Made by a program: the position numbers and the translations under genes. Source: Volutella citrinella (Eukaryota; Ascomycota; Sordariomycetes; Hypocreales; Nectriaceae). Taken from it: a DNA stretch of 64,000 nt. The notes under the pieces are model-generated. The model saw only the letters and a list, made by a program, of their open reading frames with translations, had not been told where the DNA came from and ran no database searches. This document shows, one piece after another, positions 44,312-54,985 of this stretch (the stretch's first letter is position 1; every line of letters starts with the position of its first letter). Location of the stretch: NCBI GenBank assembly GCA_034401135.1, contig JAWZSP010000010.1, positions 248,001-312,000 of the forward strand. Direction: 5' to 3'.

Positions 44312-44836
44312 GTGGATAAAGCAGAACAAGCAATTTTAAGCTTATTAAACTACACTTTCTATTGCCTTACTACTAAATCGGAGACACTGTTAGCGGAGGT
44401 TCAGGACGTTGAAAGCCCTGAACGGTCCGACTCTGTGACAAAGCACTTGAGGCGGCTTGCCAAAGAACAGAAACGGATTCGAGAAAACGCGCTCCAGGAG
44501 CTCAAGAAGGAATATGGCGAAAAGCTGGATCTATCCGAAGCAGGATTGGAAGCCGTAAAGCAGGATCTATCCGAGGCAGAATTGGAAGCCTTAAAGCAGG
44601 ATCTATCCGAGGCAGGATTGAAAGTCTGGAAGCGTGTTCTGGACGAACTACATGCTAGCAAATTGGTTGTGTCGAGTGATGTTTTGCAGTCTCTGGACAA
44701 AATCGGAGAGGAGGCCTTTTTGTCCGCGAAGGATCACTTGAAGAAGATTTACAAGGAGTTCAAAGTGGACGATGATCGTGCTGAAACAATATTTCAGGAA
44801 GAGTACTCGCGGTTTGGCGCTGCTCTTTGGTCTTAG
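44312..44836 (+). CDS. Coiled-coil protein with three 12-residue repeats, 5' end unclear
   Basis: The open frame runs 174 codons to the stop at 44836 but has no ATG near its start; the first codon is GTG. From about residue 25 the sequence is highly charged and helical (KHLRRLAKEQKRIRENALQE), followed by the repeat LDLSEAGLEAVKQ / DLSEAELEALKQ / DLSEAGLKVWKR, and a C-terminal helical part (ISLDKIGEEAF-like, KKIYKEFKVDDDRAETIF). The change from AT-rich to balanced composition at about 44380 lies inside the ORF, so the true N-terminus may be lost in RIP-altered DNA or lie across an intron. No family is recognised. Confidence 0.5.
   Translation: MDKAEQAILSLLNYTFYCLTTKSETLLAEVQDVESPERSDSVTKHLRRLAKEQKRIRENALQELKKEYGEKLDLSEAGLEAVKQDLSEAELEALKQDLSEAGLKVWKRVLDELHASKLVVSSDVLQSLDKIGEEAFLSAKDHLKKIYKEFKVDDDRAETIFQEEYSRFGAALWS
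44528..44630. repeat. 36-bp tandem repeat, about 2.9 units
   Basis: Units 44528-44563 and 44564-44599 and a partial third to 44630, each starting GATCTATCCGA(A/G)GCAG. They encode the DLSEAxLEAxKQ repeat. Confidence 0.9.
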
Positions 44837-46606
44837 ATCGCTGGCTGCTAAAGTCGATCGTCCAGGTAACATCTATACAGTCATTTCAAAATTTTGGTCC
44901 TGATTGCTCGACTTGAGTCTCCAGATCGTGGTGAAACGAGGGACACGTGCATCATTGAAGGCCACACGATCATTGCATGGCAAGATGCCCTATGCGTAAC
45001 CCTGTCACATGGTGTCTAGAAACAAGACCGTAAACCATATCAATCCAGTCCACTATTTCTAGCTCCTCTTCAGCCTCGGCTGGAAGCTCCTTCGTGCTAG
45101 CCCGATCTTTGATCCCCCGAATATCTATGAACACTAAGGTATGGCCACAAAGTGTGATGGATGGAATTGTGTTGGGCTCTTGGAGGCGAAATCGCCATCT
45201 GCTGAATTGCCAGTCTCGGGCATGATCACTCAACACCCAGCGGAGACAATCAGGCAGCCAAGAGCAGCTTTGTGTCGTAGGAGTGACCCATTGGCTTCCA
45301 TCAGAAACTTCGTTCCGCGTCAACATTCTGCCGGGGCCCTCATAGGACAGAATGGTTGGGTGACTCTTGTATCGCCTGACCAGTATCAGAGCTTGGTGAG
45401 CGACCCAGATGGAACATTTCCTCTGGAGGGGCTCCTCCATTTTCGTCAAACTGTCCCACGTTGAAGGTACGCCCAATAGCCTTATCCTGCACGCCTCACA
45501 TGCATTGAATCCGCAGGAATCTGGCTAGGAACCCTTGCCAGTACATTGCGGTACGGCGCTAAGAGGCCTGCGGATCAGACCCCCGGTGATGCTGCGTAAT
45601 GTTCGCCGTTCACTTCTTCCTTCACATCTGGGTGCCTGGCCTTGCCCCTGTATCATCTGACAGACCCCCCTCGCATTCGTTGAATGCGCTACAACCATGT
45701 CTGACCACGCCTCCTCGTGATAAATCCCTCGCGGTCGACAGGCATGCTATCACGGAACCCTGTTGGTGGACGGATCCGATGGTTCCTTACCTGTTGAGGA
45801 AAGCATCGCAGAAATTATTGGAACCCTCTGCATGCAGTCCATGCATGTATGTAGTCCACGATGGCTTGGTCTGTTGAAGGAGCTAAAATGCGAAGTAACA
45901 TCGTGTTTAACACCGTTGTCTCCACCAACGACTAGTAAAGCTCCGTCGATTCCTTGTTGGGACCACCATTGTGGCATACTGCATGACCTGCGACTCCATT
46001 TTATTTCTTTAGCTCCTCATGATCTCGTTAGCTTTGTGCCCTCGTGCGTCGTGGCAAACTCGGCCCGCCTGTTAGGAGAGGTATGGGTCGCCATCTTAAA
46101 AGGGGTTTAGGCACTTGGCAAGGCCATCGTCTGCCTCGTCAATGGTTCGCCAGATATCTCGGCCGTGTCTGTCTCCCCTGCGGCAGTACGTCCCCTGAGG
46201 TCGCGTGTCACCACATTACACTGCGTTTGCACCCCACTGTTCGGGGCTGAGCCATATTGACACGCTCCATCACATTCGGGGTTCCTTTCAAACCTACAAC
46301 ATCCATCAAGTATGACGGTTCGCAGAAGGAGACAAGTTAGCAAGCCTCTATGTGGGATGACAGCATCAGCGAACTCAGTGTAGAGCGTGCTTTCGTTACA
46401 GCATGAACCGATTTAGCGCCGTGATTGACAATAGGAGGAAAGGCGGGTAGTAGGCTCCTGTTCGTATGAGAAGCTGGGTTACAATGGCCTCACGTTGTAC
46501 TGCGCAGACTGACGTCAGACGGAGTACTCCTTTGGAGCCTCGCACGGTTCAGAATGCACGAATATGAATCGTATCGTTTTCAGTTCGTTGTATTGAATAG
46601 TTGTCC
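44837..46606. other. No supported gene (about 1.8 kb)
   Basis: A minus-strand frame at 44970-45476 (168 codons) and a plus-strand frame at 45763-46110 are open but unassigned and overlapped by frames on the other strand. The last ~250 bases lie downstream of the asparaginase. Confidence 0.4.
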
Positions 46607-47695
46607 CTAGAGTTTAGCGCGTTCGCTTGCGACAGCATGAACTGTGCGTAGATATTTTTGAGTTGCTAGACTCAACTCTGCTGTCTGCACTCCACCAAAG
46701 CCGTGGAATACAAGTTCGATTTGTTCCTCGTTCAGCTTTGCTAACAGGCACAATCGCAGAACACACCGTGATTTGTCCACGTTCAAGAAACCAGACGCAA
46801 GCTTCGCCCCAGTGCTGGATTTGTGTCCATACACATGCCCCCCTGGTACACGACTTGCCATCACGACATACTTGACCTGTCCCATGAAATACTCGACAAT
46901 CTTCCGATCGAGAAAGCCAGCTCCTCTCCCTATAAGAATGATGCCGGATGTATCCGCGGAAACGGTCGGGAGTTCTTCGGCATCCGTATGAAAATATACA
47001 TCAACCTTGGGTAGAGTAATAGACCTCGGGACCTGGGATACACCTAAATGCTTCCATGCCTTCGGTCGTGTGGCAGGGTGCGTATAGTGTGCTTCATTTC
47101 CATTCATTGTCCCCAGACAGCCACCGGGAGTAGCTCCAAAAGCACTGATTGAGGTTGCATCTTGTTTAAGAAGAAGAAGGCCTTGCCAAATCTTCTTATC
47201 CATGACAGCCAGAACGCCTCTGCCACGGGATGCTGGATCTTTCGCCACGTCGATGGCGTGCCCGAGATTTCTCACTCCATCCGAGCCAGGGTCGTCCGGG
47301 GTGAGCATGGCTCCGGTCAAAACCACGGGTTTCGTCTCCTTGAGCATCAGATCCAATGCGAAGGCCGTGCATTCCATGTTATCTGTCCCGCATGCTATCA
47401 CAATGCCAGCCACGGACTTGTCTTGCAGTCGCTTCGACACCTCTTCCGCCATTTCCATCCATTGCTCTAGCCCCAGCTTTCCGCTGTCACCTTGGAAAAG
47501 CGTGACTATGCTCAAATTTGCCTTTTCGCCGAGTTTTGTGTGTTCTTGAATGAACTGCGCTGGATCTCTTTTGCCGGATGTGTAGTTGTGACCTTCTCCA
47601 TTGGCAAAGACAGTGCCCCCGTAACACAATATTGCAATGACGGGCGGAGAGATTTCCGAAGTGGCCAAAGTTGGCTTATCTGGCTTTTGTTCCAT
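46607..47695 (-). CDS. L-asparaginase
   Basis: An intact, intronless 362-aa protein from the ATG at 47695, hydrolysing L-asparagine to aspartate and ammonia. It has the type II-like asparaginase/glutaminase layout: motif 1 ILCYGGTVFA (nucleophile Thr at about 28), a QGDSGKL segment (substrate-binding Ser at about 71), motif 2 VIACGTDNMECTAFAL (Thr 104, Asp 105), and a Lys in VMDKKIW at 167-168 that fits the catalytic triad. The usual GTDT reads GTDN, and TGGTIA reads YGGTVF, so it is a diverged member. No signal peptide is visible, pointing to a cytosolic enzyme. It is divergent from the membrane-protein gene, with about 550 bases between start codons. Confidence 0.88.
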   Translation of the reverse strand: MEQKPDKPTLATSEISPPVIAILCYGGTVFANGEGHNYTSGKRDPAQFIQEHTKLGEKANLSIVTLFQGDSGKLGLEQWMEMAEEVSKRLQDKSVAGIVIACGTDNMECTAFALDLMLKETKPVVLTGAMLTPDDPGSDGVRNLGHAIDVAKDPASRGRGVLAVMDKKIWQGLLLLKQDATSISAFGATPGGCLGTMNGNEAHYTHPATRPKAWKHLGVSQVPRSITLPKVDVYFHTDAEELPTVSADTSGIILIGRGAGFLDRKIVEYFMGQVKYVVMASRVPGGHVYGHKSSTGAKLASGFLNVDKSRCVLRLCLLAKLNEEQIELVFHGFGGVQTAELSLATQKYLRTVHAVASERAKL

Positions 47696-48242
47696 GGCTG
47701 CTTTGTTGCCGTGAACGTAGCAGGGTCATGTGGGCGCAAATGTCCAGGTCGACCCAGTCCATCACATGGCAGCTTGGGAAGAGGCGCATAATGTATGCAT
47801 TGGTAGCCAGTGAGCCGGGAGATGGGTAGCCGCTACCGACGCCCAGAGCAGGTAACATCTCCGGCTCCATGAGCCAGCGCAGTTCATTAATCAGCTCGCC
47901 ATTGTCAGTTGCATGCGCATGCGTCCTCATGCCGGTGGGGATTTACCCCTCTTGCGTTGGCTGCTCGCGCCTCCCATGCGCAACGCTGTCTGCTGCAGGC
48001 TCCTGCAAGGATGCGAAGCTAGTGCGCTCGCTGGCATATGCGCCGAGGCGGCGCTGGAATGGTCGACGTGCATGTACTGTCCAAGTACCTCGTGTCTCGT
48101 GTAACGCGGACGCAGCCAGCGCTTCCCCCAGTTACCCTCCGTATGACCTTCATGATGCTCTACGTTCCCTTTCTTCAGTCAGAGGGAGAAAAATCAGGCT
48201 CTACATTGCAGCGTGGTTCAATTCATTCCGAGTGACGACAAA
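47696..48242. promoter_or_regulatory. Shared upstream region of two divergent genes
   Basis: The 547 bases between the asparaginase ATG (47695, minus) and the membrane-protein ATG (48243, plus) presumably hold both promoters. No specific site is clear, although the sequence around 48150-48200 is pyrimidine-rich, as is common just upstream of fungal transcription starts. Confidence 0.4.
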
Positions 48243-49451
48243 ATGGCTTCCGACCCCGATGCATCGCGGCGATTGGCAGCCGACTCAAGCGCCGCCGAGA
48301 ATGCGCACGACCCGCCCAAGTCGGGCCGCCTGCAAGCCTGGAAAGACTGCTGGCAAGTTTGGAAATGCTTAGTCTTCACACTCGACCCCACCCTAAAGCA
48401 CCTTCTCGTACTACTTACCGCGATGTTCCTACCAATGCTCTACTTCGTCCCGCCCCTATCGAACCTATATGGCTGGCTGATCCTCAAATTTCTCGAGGGT
48501 CTTATCTGGAAAAAATACAAAGACCATGCGGAGCCGCCCATTGTAGCAGCCATTTCTACATATCTCCAGAGGCCGGAAAACAAGATCGTTCGAAAAATCG
48601 AAGCCCCCACTGCTGTATTTCAAGGCACATCGCAGCTGTTGGTCGCCCTTGTTAATCTGGCGACTGTGAAAGCGCCAGGATGGGTTCGGATCGCTCTCAT
48701 CCTAGTTTATGTTGGCCTTACAATAGCATTCGCCCGTTACATTTACATCAGTCTCGCGAATGAGGTCCAGCAACTCAAGTTTAAGAGAGATGATAATATG
48801 TACGTGCATGTATCAACAGACCACTGGCTGATGACTGACCCGAGTGGCAGAGTGGACAAGGAAGACTCAGCGTTACGGCTGACATCAGAACTTATCAGCA
48901 AGCGACAAAATCTTGAATTTTATGTGGGATGTTTCTGCAACTTCTTGCCATTAAGTACAGTCTTCATTCTGGCATTTTATGTAGACGACGACTTGACCAA
49001 GCTGATCAGAGACATTGTGTCTGCCTTGGAAAAGAGTATCAAGGTGCAGTCCCGTTGCATTCAAGCGCATGAGATTGCTAAGCAGCTTGGGGATATCAAA
49101 ATGAAAGAGGCCACTTTCGAGTCAGATGATGGCGAGTCAGGTAATAGAATGAAGGACAGAAAACGTGCTCTGATCCAGATGTTGGAGTATGCGGAAAATG
49201 TGGAAAATATGTTGACCTTTGGGAAGAAGGTTAAAGGTTTTGGAACATTGGATTGGGCCAAACTGGTGGCCTTACGTAAGAAGATCTTAAATGTCTCCAG
49301 TGCATTTGATCGGGTCAAGCTATGCGACTGCAGGAAGAAGGCTATGGAGGTTATTCGAAAAAAGGTGTTGGGGTATGAGAAGAGAGGAGATGAGGAGGAA
49401 GCATTGCTTCGGGATGCGCACAACTACAGCAGTATCGGCGGTCGCGTCTAG
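48243..49451 (+). CDS. Predicted membrane protein with cytoplasmic helical domain
   Basis: An intact 402-aa protein from the ATG at 48243; the frame is open ten codons upstream only from a GTG. After a hydrophilic N-terminus there are hydrophobic segments at about residues 53-82 (LLVLLTAMFLPMLYFVPPL), 148-170 (RIALILVYVGLTIAFARYIY) and 226-246 (FYVGCFCNFLPLSTVFILAF). The C-terminal ~150 residues are charged and helical. I do not recognise the family and no catalytic motif is evident. It ends SSIGGRV and looks complete. The neighbouring asparaginase may share its regulation but nothing links the functions. Confidence 0.65.
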   Translation: MASDPDASRRLAADSSAAENAHDPPKSGRLQAWKDCWQVWKCLVFTLDPTLKHLLVLLTAMFLPMLYFVPPLSNLYGWLILKFLEGLIWKKYKDHAEPPIVAAISTYLQRPENKIVRKIEAPTAVFQGTSQLLVALVNLATVKAPGWVRIALILVYVGLTIAFARYIYISLANEVQQLKFKRDDNMYVHVSTDHWLMTDPSGRVDKEDSALRLTSELISKRQNLEFYVGCFCNFLPLSTVFILAFYVDDDLTKLIRDIVSALEKSIKVQSRCIQAHEIAKQLGDIKMKEATFESDDGESGNRMKDRKRALIQMLEYAENVENMLTFGKKVKGFGTLDWAKLVALRKKILNVSSAFDRVKLCDCRKKAMEVIRKKVLGYEKRGDEEEALLRDAHNYSSIGGRV

Positions 49452-52400
49452 ATCCCTAAGGAAAATCGTAGTGGAGGTTGCCGCTGGGCTACAAAGGATC
49501 CAAGTCTGTGATAGCAATAGTGATACAGGCATGCATTCATTTTCGAGAATCAGATTTGGGGATGACCTTTTGACAACGAAGCGAAACAGCGGCGGAATTC
49601 TTAGTGCGTTGAGCCATTGGTATCTAAAGAGACGATGAAAAAAAAATACGACGAGCTCGGGCTCGGGCTCCTACTGCTGCTAGCAGGAGACCCCAGATCC
49701 TAGTACCTCCGCCGGAACGTGGGATAATGGCAAATGAGAGGGAACTCGATGTTAATGCCCCTGCCGACTCGCACACTTGTCCACCGGTTCGCATCACTCT
49801 GCCAGCTAAGTGCAGGCAAAGATGTGGCCCGGCAAACGGGAAGAAGGCCCGCCTCTCTATGCATGCAGATTGAAACTTCCAGCTGGTAGGGGGTGGGGTG
49901 TCGACGTATGGGTCGAAACTTGCGCTGAGTGATGAGCAAAAAACCACGAGCCGATGCAGTACGCGATCAACCGGCTAGAAGGTGCTATCCTGCGCGGCCT
50001 GGAGCATGCGCTGGCCGTCAACCTCAACGAGCCGATGAGCGAAATAGTCAACCGGATGCCGGCCAACTACACGACAGGCGATGTCTACGAGTATACCGAC
50101 TTTGACGACTGGAATCTGGCGGCAGCTGGGAATGGGTCCGATATGCGCTATTTCCGGGCCCCCTAGGCTCGTCGGATTTCCTCTCACCTGGCGGTGCTAG
50201 TTCAAATGGCCTTTCCGGTTGAAGGAAGCCAAGTCTTTGCACGTTCTTGCAACTGGGGTTGCAGCTGAGGAGATGATTCTCTCACATATGGGATATCGTC
50301 GAAGTGTTCCAGACAGCCATGTCAGAAATAGAATTCGACATCGCCTTGCAAAAGGGGCGCTCCGTCACCCTACTACGATATGTATTCCAGTTAGAGCTTG
50401 CTTTCGTCGTCATGGAGTCATCACTGGCTCGGGTCCAGTCTGCCATGGCTCAGGTTCTGCGCCTGCCCCAACAGCTTGAGAGTAATAAAATCCGACTCGC
50501 CAGATTCAACAGTTCCGATGGTTCCACATCGCGGCCAACAGTGGTGGTGGCGTTGGCATAGTCGAAGTTGCACCTATCCCCGCTTTTCACCAAGACGTCC
50601 CTACCAAGCAGCGTACAATCCGCATTTCCCCATTCCCCTAGTCTCGGGTGAACGAGGTCACAGCCTAGATCCGTCTTAAAGTGGGAATGAATGATATCAA
50701 GAGCGCTTAGTTCCACAGAATGCCAACAGTTGTTATCCGCTCGGCCATGCGCTTGTGCTGTTTGAAAACGTCCCGAGCCGAACAAGGTCCAACGTGGACC
50801 TTCCCGCCAATCTTGAAATCGCAAGTGAGGTGGGAATCGTTCCAACAATATATTGCGTCTCTCGGATGGGAATTCGCCATCTTCCGGCAGAGAGAGCTCC
50901 CATCCACATCTACCTAACCACTTCCGAACCTCGCGGACCATGCGAACCATCGTACCATCCGGGAGAAATGGTCTCTACCCGATCTTCCATCCCTAAACGC
51001 CCGCGCAACACCGCACATAATTTTCTTGTCTGTTAAACACGTTGTTCTTGTCTCTTCACTATTCTCTGTCGACTGTCGAAGTAATACAAAGACGCTATGG
51101 GGCTGGCCTCTGTATTCGTGTTAGTTTCCATCGTCGAAGGAAAGAGTCATGTCATTGGGCACATACGAACTCCCACATGGTTGAAGCCATTATAAGCTCT
51201 GTCGACGATCTCCGGTTGGGATCAGTGAGTGAAGGAGTCTGATGGTGTTGTTGGCAGTAAGAACAGAATGGCTTTTGATCACCAATGTACTCGCCACAGT
51301 CACAAAAACAAGTGCAAACAGCAGGGTCAGACATTGTTGTTCATGTTTCTCACCTAAAGTATGGGGATGCGCGTTATGGCACAAGGCTTTATACTTTAGG
51401 TCTCGACCTTGGAGACTCTGAATGGAGTTCATAGACCAGGTAGCCCCTGTAGCCAGACGTAAAAAGACAGGCCCCCTGCCGCGAGCTTCTAGGGGCTCAT
51501 CGCTGAAAACCCGTGAGTTCAGCGCCTCCCTGACCGACATGTCTCTATGATTTGTCACGTCCTCCATTCGGTAGGTCGGCGCGCTGAGGTGGAGTGAGTC
51601 CACATAGCGTTGCAATGTACGCTTGTATAACATGCCAAGATGCGATCGTTTCTGTAAAGGCTGCCTTGCGGGGTAATATCGATGCTGGCGACCCATATCC
51701 ATAAATGCCTCGCGTCTTGACCTCAGTGTTATGGCTGATGGGGCACATTGGCTCTCCGTTTTCTCGACTGCACTACTACGCTCTGTGTTACTGGGCACTC
51801 CGGCTCTCGCTTCGGCTGCAATCGATGATGGGGTCCACTCCCCCATGCCGCCTGGCTGGCTTTCGCCCTCGGTGATGATGTGTCACTGTTGGCTTGAAGA
51901 CAGTGTATGCTTGGCAATGCCATGCACGCACCGCTCAGGAGCTGATCTGCAGGAGAAATGAGACGATAGCGTAGCGAGCAAGACCAATGGCAGGATGTGA
52001 CTCCGCATTCTACATACGAAGAAAGCGCCAAGGATCACATGCAGAATGCTTTAATAGCTCCTGTGGTGCTGTACTCTACAGGAAAAGGATGCACGCGATG
52101 CTCGAATAGGTTACGTAGCTGGTCTGCGCGTGAGCCGTGGTGGAGTGAGTGCCGAGCCACATGTAGGGGCGTGGTCAGCCATGTGAGAGTTCAGGGGGTG
52201 GGAAGGGAGAAAAGAGCGAGGATGGGCATCAAGGGTCGAAAGCACGGGTGAAGCGCGACAAAACGCGGTATCACAGTGGCCGCCCCTTGTCATTAAGACC
52301 GATGCATCGGAGCCCACCCCCGAGCCTCGTTGCTGGCGTCACATCCCCTGTGGTACTTGCAGGCACTTACAGGGATTTAGAGTAAAAAACCAGGGTAGCG

Positions 52401-54073
52401 GTACTCATAGGAGCACATATGGCTGCCGATTGTATCATGACACTTCGAGGGCGAAGCGACGTGGACTAGCCAAAACTGTAGGCCCTGCAAATGAGCCGAG
52501 AGCAACATTGCTTGGGTCGTTTCTGCACCTGGTAGCCAGCACATGTGATAGCTCCCCGAATACAGTTTTGGCCTTAAAACATATATTAGCATCGCATGTT
52601 CGTCGCGCTTTCTTCTTGCGCTTTCGGCATGTCAGGCAACCTGCCTTGGTTCTGCGCATGAACCCCCGCTTCGTTATCGTCTTGTCCCCCCCCCCCCCCC
52701 CCCCCCCCCCCGGCTTTAAAGCGCGCTGCGAGCCTCTGTGAGTTAACATCATATGGTTACTCAGAAATGTGTTCGCGCCATCGAGCCAGAACGGATCGGA
52801 AACTTATTAGCTCAGCTCTGCTGCCCAAGCTAAACGTTGGCAGAGGTTTTCCTACGTTCGAAGCTCGGATGATGAGATGTATGCATCAAATCCGCTTGAA
52901 AGAGGAGAAGATGTGTTGGGTTTGGGTGGTCTACTGATGCAAAGTATGATGGTTATGTCTCGCCTTCACAATATAATACCTCGGAGATGCCTCATCACCA
53001 GCTCATTTGACTAAGACCTAAAACAGCCCATTGCCATCATCATTGCAGGAACTAGGCTTTAGATAAGATCTCTGAGCGGATATGTGCAGGATCTATGTAA
53101 GGCTACAGACTGTACGGTGATATGGGTAAGCAAAGAGCACCTAAAGCTTGGGGCGGACTTCGATGCACTCGTCGATTACATTTTCATTGGGGATTGTGAT
53201 GACTTTGCGTTCTTTATCTAGAGGCTTGGCCGTTGGTGTAAGTTGATACGAGTTAGCCGGCGAATAAGGATACGTCTGGCAATGTTCCCATGGCTACTTT
53301 AATACGAAAGGTAGTGACCTTTACCAGTTTCCGTACTCAGGTTGCCAGGGATTGCATGCTGCTTTAAGGAACTAGGTTTATGCTCGGCGCTTATATTAGT
53401 GACGCCGGACTTCACTACCTTCTATAACCCTCATTCGATGCTGTGCATACGAAAGTGCCCTGATGGATGGAGTATAAGACGAAATGACTCGACTGAAAGC
53501 ATTCTGTGTTACATGGGCAGGTTGGCAGGTTCTTCAGGGTGGACCGTATTTGTGGGCAGGAGGCAAATCGTGCTACGCAGTCCGACCCTTCTGAAGTCGG
53601 TCTTGGCGGTGTGGTAGCATTCCCCGCATTGGGATTCCTTTGACTGATGGGAGTGCCCGGGGTGTCCCGATGCTACCTTCTCGATATCCATGATGCTGTC
53701 TAGAGCATGGTTAGCAGATTTGCGTGTTTGATGATTTGCCTTGCTCACCTGCACGGTTGCCTTGCAACATGCAGGGGGGAAGTAGTGCAGGGGATAAACA
53801 GCGAGCCAGGGACTCAAATACGCCTCCAGAGGCCCAGGGTCTGCAGGTGGGAGGGTTGTGGGCCACCCATGGGGTGATTGCGCTCGCACCTGAACGCTGG
53901 TACGGTCCGCTTGCGATCACCATCGATGGGGCTAAGGGGTCAGGGATTGATGGCATCACAAGCCCATCTCATGTGAGATCGTAATTTCCAGCAAATGTGG
54001 CGTACCACGTATTTATTCATTTGTTCCCGCACCTGGAAGTCTTGCTGAACACTATACCATTAACCATCTCACA
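49452..54073. other. Gene-poor 4.6-kb stretch
   Basis: Several frames of 100-220 codons are open (minus 50450-50950, minus 51190-51846, plus 51997-52251), but all are overlapped by frames on the other strand and none shows a domain. A 70-codon plus-strand frame at 49954-50166 (DVYEYTDFDDWNLAAAGNGS) looks protein-like and may be a gene remnant. A C homopolymer lies at 52686-52711. Confidence 0.4.
52686..52711. repeat. Homopolymer of 26 C
   Basis: Uninterrupted run of C between CTTGT and GGCTTT. Likely unstable in replication and error-prone in sequencing. Confidence 0.9.
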
Positions 54074-54557
54074 ATGAATCCCATCGGTGTTATCACAACA
54101 AGCCTCTCTGGATTGTCTCTTGAGTCAGACCCGAGTAAACGAGGTATAGCTTTATGTAACCCGAAGCAACCGAAGGCTAATTGGTTTTGATTCGATAGGC
54201 GGCAACAATCAAGCAAGATTGTCTGCAGAAGACGCTGTACACAAGATGTTCTCTGTAGTCGTCAACGTTCTAGATGGTAGTCCACCATTAGAACCACCTA
54301 ACTTCCAAGACTCGGGGTTCGAACGAGTGTCATTGCCTTATCTAGAGGCTATCCGGGCCGCCGGCGAGGACACCGAGGAAGAGGTGTTTCGAGTCATGGA
54401 CCTTTATATACTGGCTATTTCTCAACACATGGGTCGGCAATCTACATATTGTGAGCAGCAAAAGGAGGAACCTGCGCTTGCCTGGATAAAAATGATCAAT
54501 CAGGGGTGGTATTCAAGGCTTCATAACCTCAAGATACAGCGGACATCCCGTGTGTAA
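54074..54557 (+). CDS. Small spliced gene of unknown function
   Basis: Exon 1 54074-54143 (MNPIGVITTSLSGLSLESD...), a 55-nt intron 54144-54198 (GTATAG ... GGCTAAT branch ... GATAG), exon 2 54199-54557; 142 aa. The splice keeps frame exactly and exon 2 has no ATG of its own at the start, which supports the model. The protein is mildly acidic with a helical C-terminal half (DTEEEVFRVMDLYILAISQH) and no cysteine-rich or signal-peptide features. It matches nothing I know. It is preceded by an ordinary upstream region and followed by a gene-poor kilobase. Confidence 0.5.
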
Positions 54558-54985
54558 TGAACTTAGTTAGATCAACTGCGTCGCCTGTTCTTGGTCGCGA
54601 AGACACGGCAAAGGCTAGCCTATTAGGTGCGGCTGCCTCGAAACTGCATCCACGAGGAGAAACCAGCGGTGGATGGAGGGATCATGTAATCGCGCTCATA
54701 GGCGTCCGTATTTATCGCAGCGCCTATTCCTTGTCTACCTTCACGTCCGAGCCTAGAGTGAGCTGTGCAAGCCAGGCCCCAGTCCACTGAGCCGTCCAGG
54801 TCCACTGAGCTGTACCAGCTTAACCTAAAGGTCCAGGGCACCACCCCAGCGGAGCAGAAAAGGATTTGAAGTATAATAACGGCAGGAGATAGGGTATACT
54901 GTATTATCAGCGGCTAATAAAAGTAGTATAACTTATATTTAGTAAGGCTAGTAATATAGTAGTATAGTACTGGACGCACTGGCAT
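54558..54985. other. No gene seen
   Basis: Short frames; the right part (54870-54980) is AT-rich with TAG/TAT repeats and lies just past the stop of the minus-strand gene. Confidence 0.4.

Noticed and set aside
45141..45476. Overlapping frames on both strands as a gene
   Set aside because: Neither strand shows a domain, an intron or a clear start.
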